Shown here: positions 1 through 11,272 of the stretch, piece after piece
Layout: every line of letters begins with the position of its first letter
How positions within the stretch are numbered: the first letter of the stretch is position 1
DNA from: Mactromeris polynyma
Taxonomy: Eukaryota; Mollusca; Bivalvia; Venerida; Mactridae
Length of the DNA: 64,000 bases
Assembly (NCBI GenBank): GCA_032209605.1
Contig: JASFXZ010000008.1
Location: 682,001 to 746,000 of the forward strand
Direction of reading: 5' to 3'
Position numbers and translations under genes: made by a program
Notes under the pieces: generated by a model
The model's input: only the letters and a program-made list of their open reading frames with translations
The model's database searches: none
What the model was told of the DNA's origin: nothing

Positions 1-990
1 TTATACAATCTGTGATTGACAATAACAAACTAGTATCACTGCATGAGTTATACAGACATGTTAAGAGCTATGTGAGATACCAAAGGAAAGGTTAATTTCG
101 TGGAAAGTTTATGTAAGGATCACAGCACCATGATGACTAATATTGTGTAAATATGTGCTCACCTCTGTGGACACTTATTAGAAACGACCCCAGTATGCGT
201 GCAACATGTATTGCACTGCTCACAGTTGTATGCATTTTTGTATCTAGACAGTTTGTTCAATTATGCAAAAGTTGTAACTTATTGACTGAGGATAAATTGA
301 TCCATTTACTTCGTGAATGTCATATCAAAGAGAGTGGTATAACTCTTTAACGATGTACTAAGCAAGTAGTAGTAATATCAGTGATATGATAACTCGTCTA
401 CAAAGATTCATGGACAGCGCCGGAGTCGCTTTTACAACTGATCATAGTGGTTACTGTTATCAGCTGTTTTTCATGATACAACGTTTGTAAAACTGTGCAA
501 AATGAATTCCATTTTATATGGAGCAATGTTACGACAATGGATTCAAATGTGTGTTGGCCTTAAATATTTGAATCATTTGTTTGTACATTACAACTTTTTC
601 GATGTTTCCACATAATTTGGATGTTATGAAAGTTGTTTTTTAAGCATTTTAGTATCTGCCTTATCAAACATTTCACTATTATAATTATATTTATATCTAT
701 GTAATCAACTTACATGCTAGGTTGTTTATATTACAGGATATGACAGATGATAAGGTCTTTAAGGAATATTTTCGAGACTTTGTAGGCATTAACTTTTGCT
801 CTGGAACCAACAGAATGCTTCTTTCTTCATTATGACAATATGTCATAAATTAAACTTATTGCTCTAATGGTACTTATCATTGGGGTATGTCTGGGAGACA
901 CTGTCTTATGTATGTGCCGTTGCCTGGGGCAGCTTATTATCTCCCTTATATCTATCAGTTAGGCCTTTCTTACTTGGAACTACCACTTAA
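1..990. other. Gene-poor stretch, nothing recognised
   Basis: I see no convincing exon, RNA gene or transposon here. A 65-codon open frame at 153-350 on the plus strand has no recognisable motif, and AT-rich DNA of this length gives such frames by chance. Confidence 0.5.
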
Positions 991-996
991 GGAGAT

Positions 997-1180
997 TAGA
1001 AATAGGTTTTAATAGCCTAAAACCCTGGTTATTCAAAATCCGGTTGCATCAATGCCCATATCGACACATAGATCTCTGTAGATTCCGGCAAATGTGTCGA
1101 TGTGTCTATGTGCCGATATTGGGCATTGACGCAACCGGATTTTGGATGACAAGGTTTTAGGCTATTAAAATCTATTTCTA
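997..1180. repeat. Foldback (inverted-repeat) element, MITE-like
   Basis: The left arm (about 997-1073) starts TAGAAATAGGTTTTAATAGC. The right arm (about 1107-1180) is its near-perfect reverse complement and ends GCTATTAAAATCTATTTCTA. The loop is about 30 bp. The arms share the blocks AAAATCCGGTTGC and CAATGCCCATATCG with few mismatches. This is the layout of a small non-autonomous foldback element, and a transcript would form a long hairpin. I could not identify a family or a clear target-site duplication. Confidence 0.75.
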
Positions 1181-2630
1181 AAAAACAAAAACTGCCATAA
1201 TACGTACCGTTTTGTGATCGGCCGCCAGCTTTTCGTGCCGCGTAGTAAAACAAAAACGTTACGTGTTCACCCCCCGTGTGACTTTTCCTGTGATCTTTTC
1301 CATCCATTAATGTTCCCCCTTCGATTCTCAAATTTCAGATAACATGTTGATGCAATGTTAAGATAATGAACGTGAATGAAGCTGGGGTCAATATCAGGGA
1401 ACTATGAGGTGCTAATTCACCAAGGGGAAAGATTAATGGATGGAATGTGGGGAAGGAATTGAACATGATAGTAAGTACAATAGGAACCAGCTAGCTACTA
1501 AGCGCCCGATGCTAAAGGAGAGTACAGCTAGCTAACCTCACACTATGGTTAATATTTCTTCTTATGCTTTAGATATATGTATATATATGTAGTTCTTTCA
1601 CTTCTATTAGTCATGTTTCGTGTTCTTTTCTCCCCTCCCCCTCCGGCCTATTGTTACTGACTTTTGGCTTGTTCGATGATATGTTCCATCCATTAATGAT
1701 TTCCTCCCTTTTTGTCCCCCTAAATTCTCCTTAGTTATTCTTTATGGTCGGCCAGACCATTCCTTGCACCACTATTCCCAAAGTGTACGCTTGCACTTCA
1801 TCGGTGTATTATGTGTTTTCTCGGTGGTCTTTGTGGGGTAGGCATTATCTTGTGCACGCGGCGTTCCCTGTAACAATTTAATCTCTTTTTCATACATATT
1901 GTTCCTGCATATTTTGAAAATACTTGTTATGATTTATTTTGTTAGCATCATAATAATGCTTATTCTTTATATTTTTCTTTTTGTAATACTTTATGCATGT
2001 ATATAGGCCTCTTGTGAGATAAGTTTATGTACGTTTTTATGTGCATATCTTAATGTGTTACCTTTTATTATTATTACTGTATGTATACCGCTACATGGAT
2101 TTTTATTTCCAACATATACACATATATTGACTAAGTAGGCAGTAACTAATCATTAAAAGCAATTAACCATTACGTATATACATGTATTAACAAATACACG
2201 GTTTATAATCCAGAGCGAAGACACAAGCAGCCCTATACTGACCTTGCTCTCCGTAACTAAATTATTACATTAAAATGCGAAATAATCACAAAATAGTAAA
2301 TAGTTAACCTTACGTAAAGGCAACCGAAATATTTTAGTTATTAATTAGACATAATCTTTAATACTAAGGCAGGGAAAGGGAATTTAAAATAAAGGCAAAC
2401 ATAAGCAAAACACAAAATGATACATATTAAGATAACGAACCAATCCTATGACTATCCTAAGGGAGGATCAAGTTGCGTTATGAAACAGCAAAACAAAGAG
2501 AAAATGTTCAAATGTATTTAATGTGATTCTGTTTTGTTTAAAAAGAACACAAACAAATTCTGATGTTGGCTCTCACAGAATTGTATTAATGCATTAAAAC
2601 ACATTTTGACTGTGGACAAACTTACTAGAA
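1181..2630. other. Gene-poor, repeat-like DNA
   Basis: No gene seen. The string CCATCCATTAATG occurs near 1300 and 1690 on the plus strand and in reverse near 1430, and AGCTAGCT palindromes flank about 1490-1530. This suggests old repeat copies, possibly the 3' part of a non-LTR element, but no coding domain remains. Confidence 0.4.
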
Positions 2631-2782
2631 ATGTACAATGTAATTATTGTCGGTCCTTTATCTGAGAGAGTCAGTGATCTTTCGATACTTCTGTCTTGTT
2701 GCGTTACTAAGTATAAAAGACAATGCAGAAAATTAACACAACAACTATCAATATCACACGGATTAATTTACAAATCGAATGT

Positions 2783-2967
2783 TTACTCAATAAGTCTAAT
2801 GACTGTCGCAAAATGTTTCATTGCATCTAACGTCGCTTCACCAGCGGGAGTCAGTATGTCAGTCGCTTCATTTGTTACAATCAATTCTTCAATTGATTCA
2901 CTGATCGTTTCGGCAAGCAGTTTGGCTCTTGTCCAAAATCCTCCTTTTGCATGGAAAGCAACAAGAC
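2783..2967 (-). CDS. Exon 4 (last coding exon) of the HExxH gene
   Basis: Acceptor TTGTATTTGCAG, then GTCTTGTTGC in phase. It encodes GLVAFHAKGGFW followed by a helical tail, with the stop at 2783. The intron between exons 3 and 4 is 373 bp (2968-3340). I did not find an unambiguous polyadenylation signal. Confidence 0.8.
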
Positions 2968-5900
2968 CTGCAAATACAACATAAGGTGATGAATTATTAA
3001 AATTATTATTTAAATTCATCAATGAAGTTATAGAAGAATATGGTGCATAATGAGAAATTTTATATACAACTATCAAAATGGCGATGTTTTGTTGCAACGA
3101 TGAAAATGTATGTGCGAAACAATGAATATGCATAAAGTATAAAAAGGGTCATGCACAAACCAGTACATAATTAAATCGATCAGGTTTATTCAAAAGACAC
3201 ACGTAGATACAATCCAACAGTCAACAGATGGCACGAAGAGGCAAGTGGCAAAAACCGTAGCTTCAGTCAAGAAGCTGCTGATAAATGTACTTAAAATTCA
3301 TTTTAGCACTCTCGTTTTTGTTTGAGTACAAAATACATACCTGTTGACACGTAGCATGCATGAAAGCTTTTATCATAATCTCTTTTCTCTAACCGTATGG
3401 ATGACATGACCTTAGCAAGGGGAAGTTTACTGTGGTCCGTAAACATTCCGTGAACCAATTCTGCCATATAAAGTGATGTATGGATATACTCGTGCACAAT
3501 CTGTTCAGCATAGAATGGAACTGTCCAATCTACAGTTGCACTGGGATCAAACCAGATTACACCAATGGCTGCATGCATTGATCCACTTATGTGTGACCTG
3601 TCCTCCGCCTTGTAGAATGCAATACAGCCTACCATTTGATTTATAGCTCGGTGAAGATCAGGCATAGTTTCTGCTATAAGCTCAAGTGCCGCGTCTGTTT
3701 TCCTTATGATTTCCTTTCGTTCGTCGGTGTTAAAAATGTGTTTCGCGGAATCGTTAGCTGAAACATTGTCACCAAAAGCGTCATAATGAATCAAACCATC
3801 AGCAATATTCTTATTGTCAAAACTGTAGGTGATTTTCCTCTCCACTATCGGTATTTTTATATCCTGAATCTTCTCAAGAGCCGCATAAAATGTTGACTTC
3901 TGTACTCGAGATGGTGCTTCTTCACCGGTTAAGCCTAACAAAGCCAACTTCTGATTCATGAAAGCAAACTCGTAAATGAAAGGCCAAAACAATCTCTGAA
4001 ATACATTGGTTGTACTGATTCCTGAAACAACGTCTTTTATGGGTAACTTTGGGAAAACTTGGGAGAATTCACCAGGCTTCATGGTGTCTTTAGAGAATGG
4101 TTTGATAATATCATTCCAATTTCTGAAGAATGCATCCTCTTCAATCGTCGGGTACAGCCTAAGTGAATTCGCCACCGACACCCACATCATTTGGAGGTGA
4201 TCGCTACTGTTGTTGTCGGCACAATTCCGTAATGGATGCAGCAATTCACGATTTCGCATTGACAGCACACTTCTGACGCTTCGTTTGTTTATTTGTGATT
4301 CTTCGAATGTTATGGTGGTCGCTATTTTCTTACTCAGTCTGTTCATAGCATCAGAAATCATGCTTCGTTTTTTGCGCCTAACAGTTGTAGTGTAATGGGT
4401 TGCCAAATACTTTTCAATGTTATATTTTAATTCCTGGATGAAAAGGTTGGCTGAAAAATATTATTTAAAATGTCAAAAATCACAATAACGAAACACAATT
4501 CCAAAATATGACAGACTGATGTCCATTAACGTGAACACATTTACTAGAAAAACGCCAAGTAGAACGATTTATTATCAAAGTACTGAAAGTACTGACAGCC
4601 GGGCTAACTTGATTGATTGAAGTTGTAATTAAGACGAGATTTTTAATGCATATTGCACAGATAAGGTTATATTATCTTGAAACTTCATTAAGTGTTCAAT
4701 AAAAAATCAAAGGGTCCAGTGACATTAGGTAAACAGGCAAAGTATTTTATATAATGTAATATGGTCAAGTCCCTCCATATATAACAAACAAATTGAAAGT
4801 TGAACTAGATTGCAATCAATGAGACTTGATCTTTCTTCTGGATTTAAACTGTTCACAAAGGCTGGATGTTTTAGCATTCATAGACTTTGTGCAAATACCT
4901 GGGACAATCAGAAACATAAATTACTACATATTTTATCAGAAAGGATGTCAGGTAGAATAGCTCATCCCGTTGGTAGATATACTGTACGTATTGTTATATT
5001 TGTATAACGTTTGACAACAAACGGTCTAGACAGACAGGTGAGGTTTGAGCTCTTGTAAAATCGATTTAAACCCACCACATGTCATGCCTGTACCAAGTCA
5101 GGAGGTCTGGACGATGTGTTGTTCTATGTTGTTTCTTAGTTTCCTTTAGCCAATTGTGGTACTTGTATTAATTGAAGTACAAGAAAATGTCATGGACAAG
5201 TATGTTACACTTAGTTCAGTTTTGACATGCTCATGCAGCTATGACTTAAGTTCAAGATCAACATACCGTATCCTGAGTTAAAGATCAATTTACAGAACCA
5301 GGTACAAACATGCATCTTTCTGAAGTTTTCAAGAAGTTTGAGTCCCAGTGATATTTGATATGAAGTGATGAGAACATTGCTCATGTTGAAATGACTAGAT
5401 GAACAGATATAATAATAAAAATCCAACGTTCATAACTTTTATTTAGTGTTCAACATTTCAACATATGTACATTACAAGTATTACAAGAAATCAACTAGAA
5501 TTGTTTATTTTTAAACATATGTCTCCCCATTACCCCAGGCCTTCCAGAAGGTAGAACTCTCTGGGGTAGGACCACTATTGCCTAAAACCCAACTCACTGG
5601 GGTAAGAAACCCTGATGACTTTAAATTATTTTTCCCTGACACTTCGAAGGCATTTTGCAAAATTTCTCCTGTAACCCTGTTATTAAAAATTCAAGCTGAA
5701 CAATTAGACAATATGCACCAAAAATCTTTACTGTCCATAAAGCCCCTGTGACCTTGGCCTTTGACTATATGATCCCAAATTGTAATATGCAAAACTAAAC
5801 TTCACAGTACATGTAATGCTCTTTACCAACTTTGATGAAAATCTAACTGGTTTTTTTTAGAGATGAACAGCAGACAAGGTTTTCAAGTTTTAGACACCTG

Positions 5901-8899
5901 TGACCTTGACCTTTAACATTATGACCCCAAATTACAATATGCACTACTAGACACCATGCTGATACTTCCCAGCAAGTTGATGAAAATCCAACACTGGGTT
6001 TTGGAGATAAAGGGAGAACAAGGTAAACTGGACAGACAAACATACAACATGGGGAAACATAATAAATACAACATATGATGAACACATATCTACAAGCAAT
6101 AACAACATTTATATAATTATACATTGTAGATAAATATTATTACTAAACTGTTTACTTCATCTGCAGCTTAATTGCAAAAACATCATCTTTTATAGTATTG
6201 ACATGAAACCAGGTCAAAGCATTCAAGATTTGTTTTAAAAGAAACTCTTTTGAGCTTAGTCTGTAACAAAATGTTGAAAGTATGTTAGACCAGTTGTATT
6301 TAAAGTTGAAAGTAGACTGGGGACACTGCACAGGGCTATCCAATAAACATTTTTACCAGGTTTGGTTTAAAATGGTCTAGCACTTTAGATATACTATCAA
6401 AAATGTGTCAGCAGATGTTGGATGCAAATAAAAATATATGTTAAACATTGTACAGTGCTATAAACTAATTGATAGACATAGTTACCATGTGTGGCGTCCA
6501 TGTCGCAAACACAGTTTCCGTATGCGCAAGTTGCAATAATGTCAAATTCGCATTTCTTCGGCAAGCAATCATGGTGTTTATCACAAGATTTACCCAGGGA
6601 ACTATACGCCACTTGTCCGTTAGTCGTAAGAAGGCTTGCTGTATAAACATTAAAGGTGATGCATGTGAGAAGTTTGTATTATCAATTATGTGAATAGTGT
6701 CCGACCCGTTGACTTAGATACACGAAGGCGTACATTCCCTCGCGTAACGTTCCTGGGGTAAGTAACCAGAAGCATTCGTTAATCCAGCGATAATCGTTAT
6801 GCCATCATTAGGTTATCGTTATGAGCTAACCAAAAGCTGTCGTAGTTTCATTTAACGAACGAAGTCTTCGTTACATAACGACAACTCCGGTGTATTCGCT
6901 AAGCCTTAGTTAAGTATTCGATAAGGAGAAATCTTACTTTAAAGACATGCTGTATTTTCGGTAAGTGACATAAGTTTTTGTCGTCGTTTCTCAGCGAAAC
7001 ATCACGCCAGTGTCACTTTATATATACGTAAGAACAATGTAGACGTCAAAAGTACTGGCATAACAACTGTGCTCATCAGCACTGTAACAAATGCTCTTGT
7101 ATGTCATGGCTCTAATTCTCTATGTGAGTTTAAGACGATTAAGCAATATACTTGAAATACAACATATACATATTATACATGTTGTAAAGGTTGTAAGACA
7201 CATTTTTGGTTGAAATGGCCAAATATTAAAACAAATGCTAAAAGTTAATAATTTGGCTTTTAGTAGTTCATCTGTACATAAAACAGCATTTGAAATCTAC
7301 ATTTTCTGAACACAAATTATAGTTGTAAATAAGTACATTTATAAAAGGGATTGCTGTGACGGTCTTAACTTGCATTTTGATAACTCCTAATGTCTCCTAA
7401 ATCTGAATACGTTAAAACAACTAAAGTAGTTCATGGTTGTGATTTTGGTATGACTTAGCAGTTAACATTTTGTGCATTTGTAGAACTTCTAAATTTTACA
7501 CGAAATTGTTATTTTCAACTTTTAAAACAAAGCATTATTCAATTTTAACGAAGTTATAACATATAGTTGGATTACTTATGATCGATAAAAGCAACATAAA
7601 CTGAAAGCTAAAAATGACTGCGATTTTAGGGGTTTCGAGCTGCTACGATTGTATTAAATCTAAAACACTTATGTTGAAGACAATGCTATTAAGACTAGCA
7701 CATATTTATAAATCCATGCTCGAGTGTTACATGTTTTCTATGCGATTGACTTAATTTCGATATGACTTAATGATAATGGACATTTTCAGGAATTTAACGT
7801 GCGTGAACATGGCGATTTAATTGTATATTAATTGCCCTACTCAAAACTTCTTTTGAAACACTAGCTATTTGTCATAGCAGAGACAATATAGTCCTATATA
7901 TATAGTTACTGTATTGCTTAGGATAGGTATCGGTCTTGCACACCGAAGCCGATTCACCGATCATTTATGCACCGATTATCTATTAATCCCGATTAATTTG
8001 AAACAACATAAAATGTACTGTTCCTTTAAAATGTATACTTGTACGTAATTCTGTTTATTTTGCTATGTATCAATCAGTTTTGAAAATGCATAATATATAA
8101 GAAAAGTATGGCCTGTCGTTTAATTGACAAAGTCCTAGCGAAATATATTCTTATTTGTTCAATCTTTTCTTTGTCTCCATTTTATAGGCAACGACTTGTA
8201 AATGTCATTTGTTGGCGCAGAATAACATATGTTTAACGATTACACAGCACCTTCGTTAGTTACTATAACTAAGGAACACTAAACCAATGCTTCAGGTTAT
8301 GAAAATAACGATATCGTTAAAAATGCTTACGGGCTCGTTACGTTGTCGTAAGCGTTGTCGTTGCAGGAAACTTAACGAAATCTACTAGTTACTAACCCCT
8401 GAAGACCTAATACTCTACATGATTAAATTTTCATTCAATTGTTTCGGTAGCAACTCCCAGATTTGGTTCTTATTTTACTCATATAAAATGGAGGTTTTCT
8501 CAAGCTAAATATTTCATTTAGTGTGCAATAAACATTTTGCAACCAAAATTATCGAATGCCTAGTCTGGTTTACATATCACATCTTTTAATTGGACGTACA
8601 TTAATTGACGAATATAACAGCGAATACTATAAATACAATAACAAGCATAAAACAACAAGAAAACAATCAACATCGACAGCAGGAACAGTACGCAATGTAA
8701 CATTTAATGGAATTTTGCTGTATGAAACTAGCTTTCGAGTACGTATGTTTCACAGGTTTCATTCAATTATCTTAAAATTCCAAACCTTTAGAATTAAGCA
8801 CTTAATTGACGGGTTAGCTCTTTTGACCAGTATATAACTCTTGCACTATATGTGAAAAATAAACTTACCTAAAGCACAGAGCGCTATGATAGTGATCAT
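2783..8899 (-). CDS. Secreted cysteine-rich HExxH-domain protein, four exons (492 aa)
   Basis: Spliced model: 8899-8869, 6638-6486, 4450-3341, 2967-2783. All introns are GT-AG, phases agree, and the exons total 1,479 nt (493 codons with stop). Residues 1 to about 21 form a signal peptide (MITIIALCAL, then a small-residue cleavage region). Residues 29-55 hold six cysteines spaced C-x5-C-x4-C-x7-C-x4-C-x-C, like an EB or small EGF-like module. RRKKR at about 86-90 could be a furin-type site. The large C-terminal part carries HEYIH at about 381-385 and a later RDYDKSFHACY block with His about 425. HExxH is a metal-binding signature. The later HACY block resembles the bacterial HEXXH peptide-modification domain family (from memory, not searched). 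Substrate and reaction are unknown; it could be a metallopeptidase or an iron enzyme. The splice model is strong; the function is tentative. An extra exon between exons 2 and 3 cannot be excluded. Confidence 0.8.
3341..4450 (-). CDS. Exon 3 of the HExxH gene (main domain)
   Basis: 1,110 nt, acceptor TTTTTCAG and donor GTATGTAT. The frame stays open upstream of the first Met-like position right to the acceptor, so this is an internal exon and not a start. It holds HEYIH at 3494-3480 and ends just after the HACYVST block. Reading on past the donor would give about a dozen extra residues and a stop at 3303, which I take to be intron. Confidence 0.85.
4451..6485. other. Intron 2 of the HExxH gene and its repeats
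   Basis: The intron holds no further exon that I can support. About 5520-5615 contains TTACCCCAG and two CTGGGGTA copies that can pair, a small foldback. About 5740-6045 is a repeat described separately. Confidence 0.5.
5740..6045. repeat. Two tandem copies of a TGACCTTGACC-type repeat
   Basis: Two diverged copies, about 150-155 bp apart, share CCTGTGACCTTGNCCTTT, ATGANCCCAAATTNNAATATGCA and GATGAAAATCNAAC. This repeat type is widespread in bivalve genomes (recalled, not searched). It sits in intron 2 of the HExxH gene. Confidence 0.6.
6486..6638 (-). CDS. Exon 2 of the HExxH gene (six-cysteine domain)
   Basis: 153 nt, between acceptor TTTATACAG and donor GTAACT. It completes the signal peptide and encodes all six cysteines. 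It enters with two bases and leaves with one, which matches both neighbouring exons. Confidence 0.8.
6752..8403. mobile_element. Possible non-autonomous element with imperfect inverted ends
   Basis: The left end near 6752-6785 (GGGGTAAGTAACCAGAAGCA, then TTCGTTAA) is matched in reverse by 8366-8403 with about 80% identity. Further TTCGTTA/TAACGA motifs lie just inside both ends. The roughly 1.65-kb interior is AT-rich and non-coding. It lies in intron 1 of the HExxH gene. I could not fix a target-site duplication. Confidence 0.45.
8869..8899 (-). CDS. Exon 1 of the HExxH gene (signal peptide start)
   Basis: ATG at 8899-8897 opens a 31-nt coding exon encoding MITIIALCAL plus one base, followed by a consensus donor GTAAGTTT. 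The start is chosen because it lies about 60 bp below a TATA box and opens a hydrophobic signal peptide that continues into exon 2. Confidence 0.8.
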
Positions 8900-8955
8900 G
8901 ATTGTAAAGTGCAGATTAAGTTGTGATGAAGATAGAACAGACTGCAGGGCCCAGG

Positions 8956-8963
8956 TTTATATA
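8956..8963 (-). promoter_or_regulatory. TATA box of the HExxH gene
   Basis: TATATAAA on the minus strand, 57-64 bp upstream of the ATG. The implied transcription start is near 8930, giving a 5' leader of about 30 nt. The position relative to a signal-peptide exon supports real promoter use. Confidence 0.65.
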
Positions 8964-10189
8964 CTACTGTAAATGAACGACCCATCAATCATCTAGATCC
9001 GGGAATTGTTTACAAGACACTAATACCCTTGAAAACAATTTTTTTATCTAACATTATCGAAAACAACTACAGTAAAACTCTGACGTTGTGTGATAGAGAT
9101 GTTAATATTTACTAATATCGATATATTGTAATATGTAGCCAAGTTGTATAGCATCACAATATGAAATAAACGTACCATTTATGATATAGTTTGTCTTCAA
9201 AGTCGTCTGTATATATGCAAATAATTAGCTTAGTTCAGGTGTGAAAGAAAACGCCACAAATAGCAAAAAGGTATTGTATTCATTATTATAAATGCTAAGA
9301 ATCAAATTTTAGTCGACCTATGATTGATCGAGTTTATATGAAATAATGCGTGTTGTCCTCCAATTTATGGATCAGCCCTCATAAACATAATCTAAGTATA
9401 TTAATTACTTGAAAGTGTGGCATTTCATACCCGTCTTCGATACTGGATAAAACATTTGTACTAATCTTTTGACTTTTATCATGTTGATGTGTTTGATTTT
9501 ATATGTGTGAAACTGTAAATCACTGACGAAGTTCCAGTCAAAATTCCTGTATAACTGAGGGTAGAGTGCTGTTTTATTAACCGCGAACACATGAATATAT
9601 TACCTGGACCATTACATTTCAACATACATGTGTTTTGAAATTTTCGTGTTTGTCCGAAAGCTTGTCGGAGAAAAGCCGCGGTTCTGTTTTGATAGAAAAG
9701 TACTCCAAACAGCAGTTATAGCTTTACGCAAATGCGCATTTCCTTACCGAAATTGGCATTAATCGGTCATTAAAGTTCATATACACGTGTTCGCGGTCAA
9801 TCTAACATACTATAGTTGGTTGTTACAAATGACACCACACGCAGGTTTATCTGTAATTGTATTCATATTGTTACTCTGCATTGCAGTGATGGTACGACAA
9901 ATAATAACATGATAATATTTCTTAAATTGACAATTTATTCCGTCTGTACTTGCTCTGCACGGCACGGCGTGTCACGCGTATTTAACTATTAGTTTTACAA
10001 GTGTAATAAACCTCACTGTTTATGTTGCAAAATTACAATAACAAAATGTACTTCACGAAAATAGATGTTTTGATAATGTGGTGCACGTGGCAGCGTATAA
10101 TATAAACAATAAATTAGCACGTCACTATTAAAGGCGTATATGGCTCATCTGAGTGTTTTGATTAGGCATTCTATTATGGTGTTTATAAA
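8964..10189. other. Gene-poor stretch upstream of the HExxH gene
   Basis: No coding exon seen apart from the small MITE at 9579-9798, which is listed separately. Confidence 0.45.
9579..9798. mobile_element. Short MITE with CCGCGAACAC ends
   Basis: CCGCGAACACATG at about 9581-9593 is matched in reverse by CACGTGTTCGCGG at about 9784-9796. The unit is about 220 bp and non-coding. A single GTGTTCGCGG also occurs at about 15411, next to a tandem repeat, perhaps another end of the same family. Confidence 0.5.
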
Positions 10190-10371
10190 TATACTAAACA
10201 AAAAAAGTTTGCTTGAACATAGCTGGATGAAAACAAATCGGGGGAATCATTGTTATATATGCGTTTAAAGAGTGTTTGTTCCATGATGCATCGTTTGGTG
10301 CAAACATGATCGCCAAACGTTAATAGAAAATGGGTAAAATTTTGACCAAGTGAAGTAGGGGTTATAAAAAC

Positions 10372-11220
10372 TTAATAACGGGTATGACCACTTCTTGCGT
10401 TGAGCACTGCAGTGCATCGCCGGCGCATAGAATTGACTAAGGTGTTGATTTCTGCCTGTGGAATATTGTTCCATTTCTGAATGAGCGCTTGACGAAGTTC
10501 GTTGACGTTAGCGGGTGGGTTGGGACGACGCCTCACTCGTCTGTCCAGAATATCCCAGACGTGCTCGATTGGGTTGAGATCAGGACTTTTAGCGGGCCAG
10601 TCATCAATGAAATCAATGTTATTTGTTATAAGAAAATTTACAGTGTCTTTAGCTGTATGATATGTGGAATTATCATGCTGAAAAATCGAGATGTTCTGGA
10701 ACAGAGGAATGGCGTGATGAGCGAGAATGGCATCGCGGTAACGTTGAGCATATAAATTGCCATTAATGACGGCTAGTAGTGAACGATAACGATTGGCAAT
10801 GGCTGCCCAAACCTCGACAGAACCCACACCGCCGAAACGATGTCGTTCAAGAACACACCAGTCAGCATAGCGTTCATTTCTCCTACGGTCGACGCGCACC
10901 CTGCCATCACCCAATGTAAACAAAATATTGGTTCATCCGAAAAAGAACGGTATTCCAGCATCGTCGTGTCCAACGAGTGTGTACACGTGCCCAGTTTGAA
11001 CGATATACACTATGACGTTGCGTTGAAACGTGTAAACAGTTCTTCCACAGAGGATTACGAACAGTTTGCTTACTTATTCGGTTATTATGAAGCACTGGTG
11101 TGTTAGCAGCAGTAGCAGTGGCAGTTTGGAATCGATTGCCCAAATGCGTGTTCATGATATAGCGGTCTTGACTACGCGTTGTAACACGCGGATGCTCACG
11201 ACGTGGCAAGTCGTCCGTTG
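10372..11220 (-). pseudogene. Tc1-like transposase, frameshifted
   Basis: The two halves lie in different frames. The N-terminal part (about 11220-10907) reads through LPRREHPRVTT, an HTH-containing region and RRCWNTVLF. The C-terminal part (10923-10372) holds the DDE core: HRFGGVGSVEVWAAI, QHDNSTYHTAKD, and DWPAKSPDLNPIEHVWD, then ARSGHTRY near the end. The last catalytic D and E are about 35 residues apart. The frameshift near 10910-10920 removes the first catalytic DES block (it reads FRMN in one frame). The copy lacks the usual N-terminal start and is dead. A TIR-like ATACTAAACAAAAAAAG at about 10191 may be its left end. Confidence 0.85.
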
Positions 11221-11272
11221 CGTTTGCATTTTCTGTTGATAAGAGGAAAACGCAAAAAAAGAAAATCATCGT

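Noticed and set aside
3303..3340. Read-through end of the HExxH ORF (MYFVLKQKREC)
   Set aside because: A consensus GTATGT donor lies just before it, and the in-phase downstream exon fits the family-like block better.
8556..8837. 93-codon plus-strand open frame next to exon 1 of the HExxH gene
   Set aside because: It lies in intron 1 on the opposite strand and has no motif.
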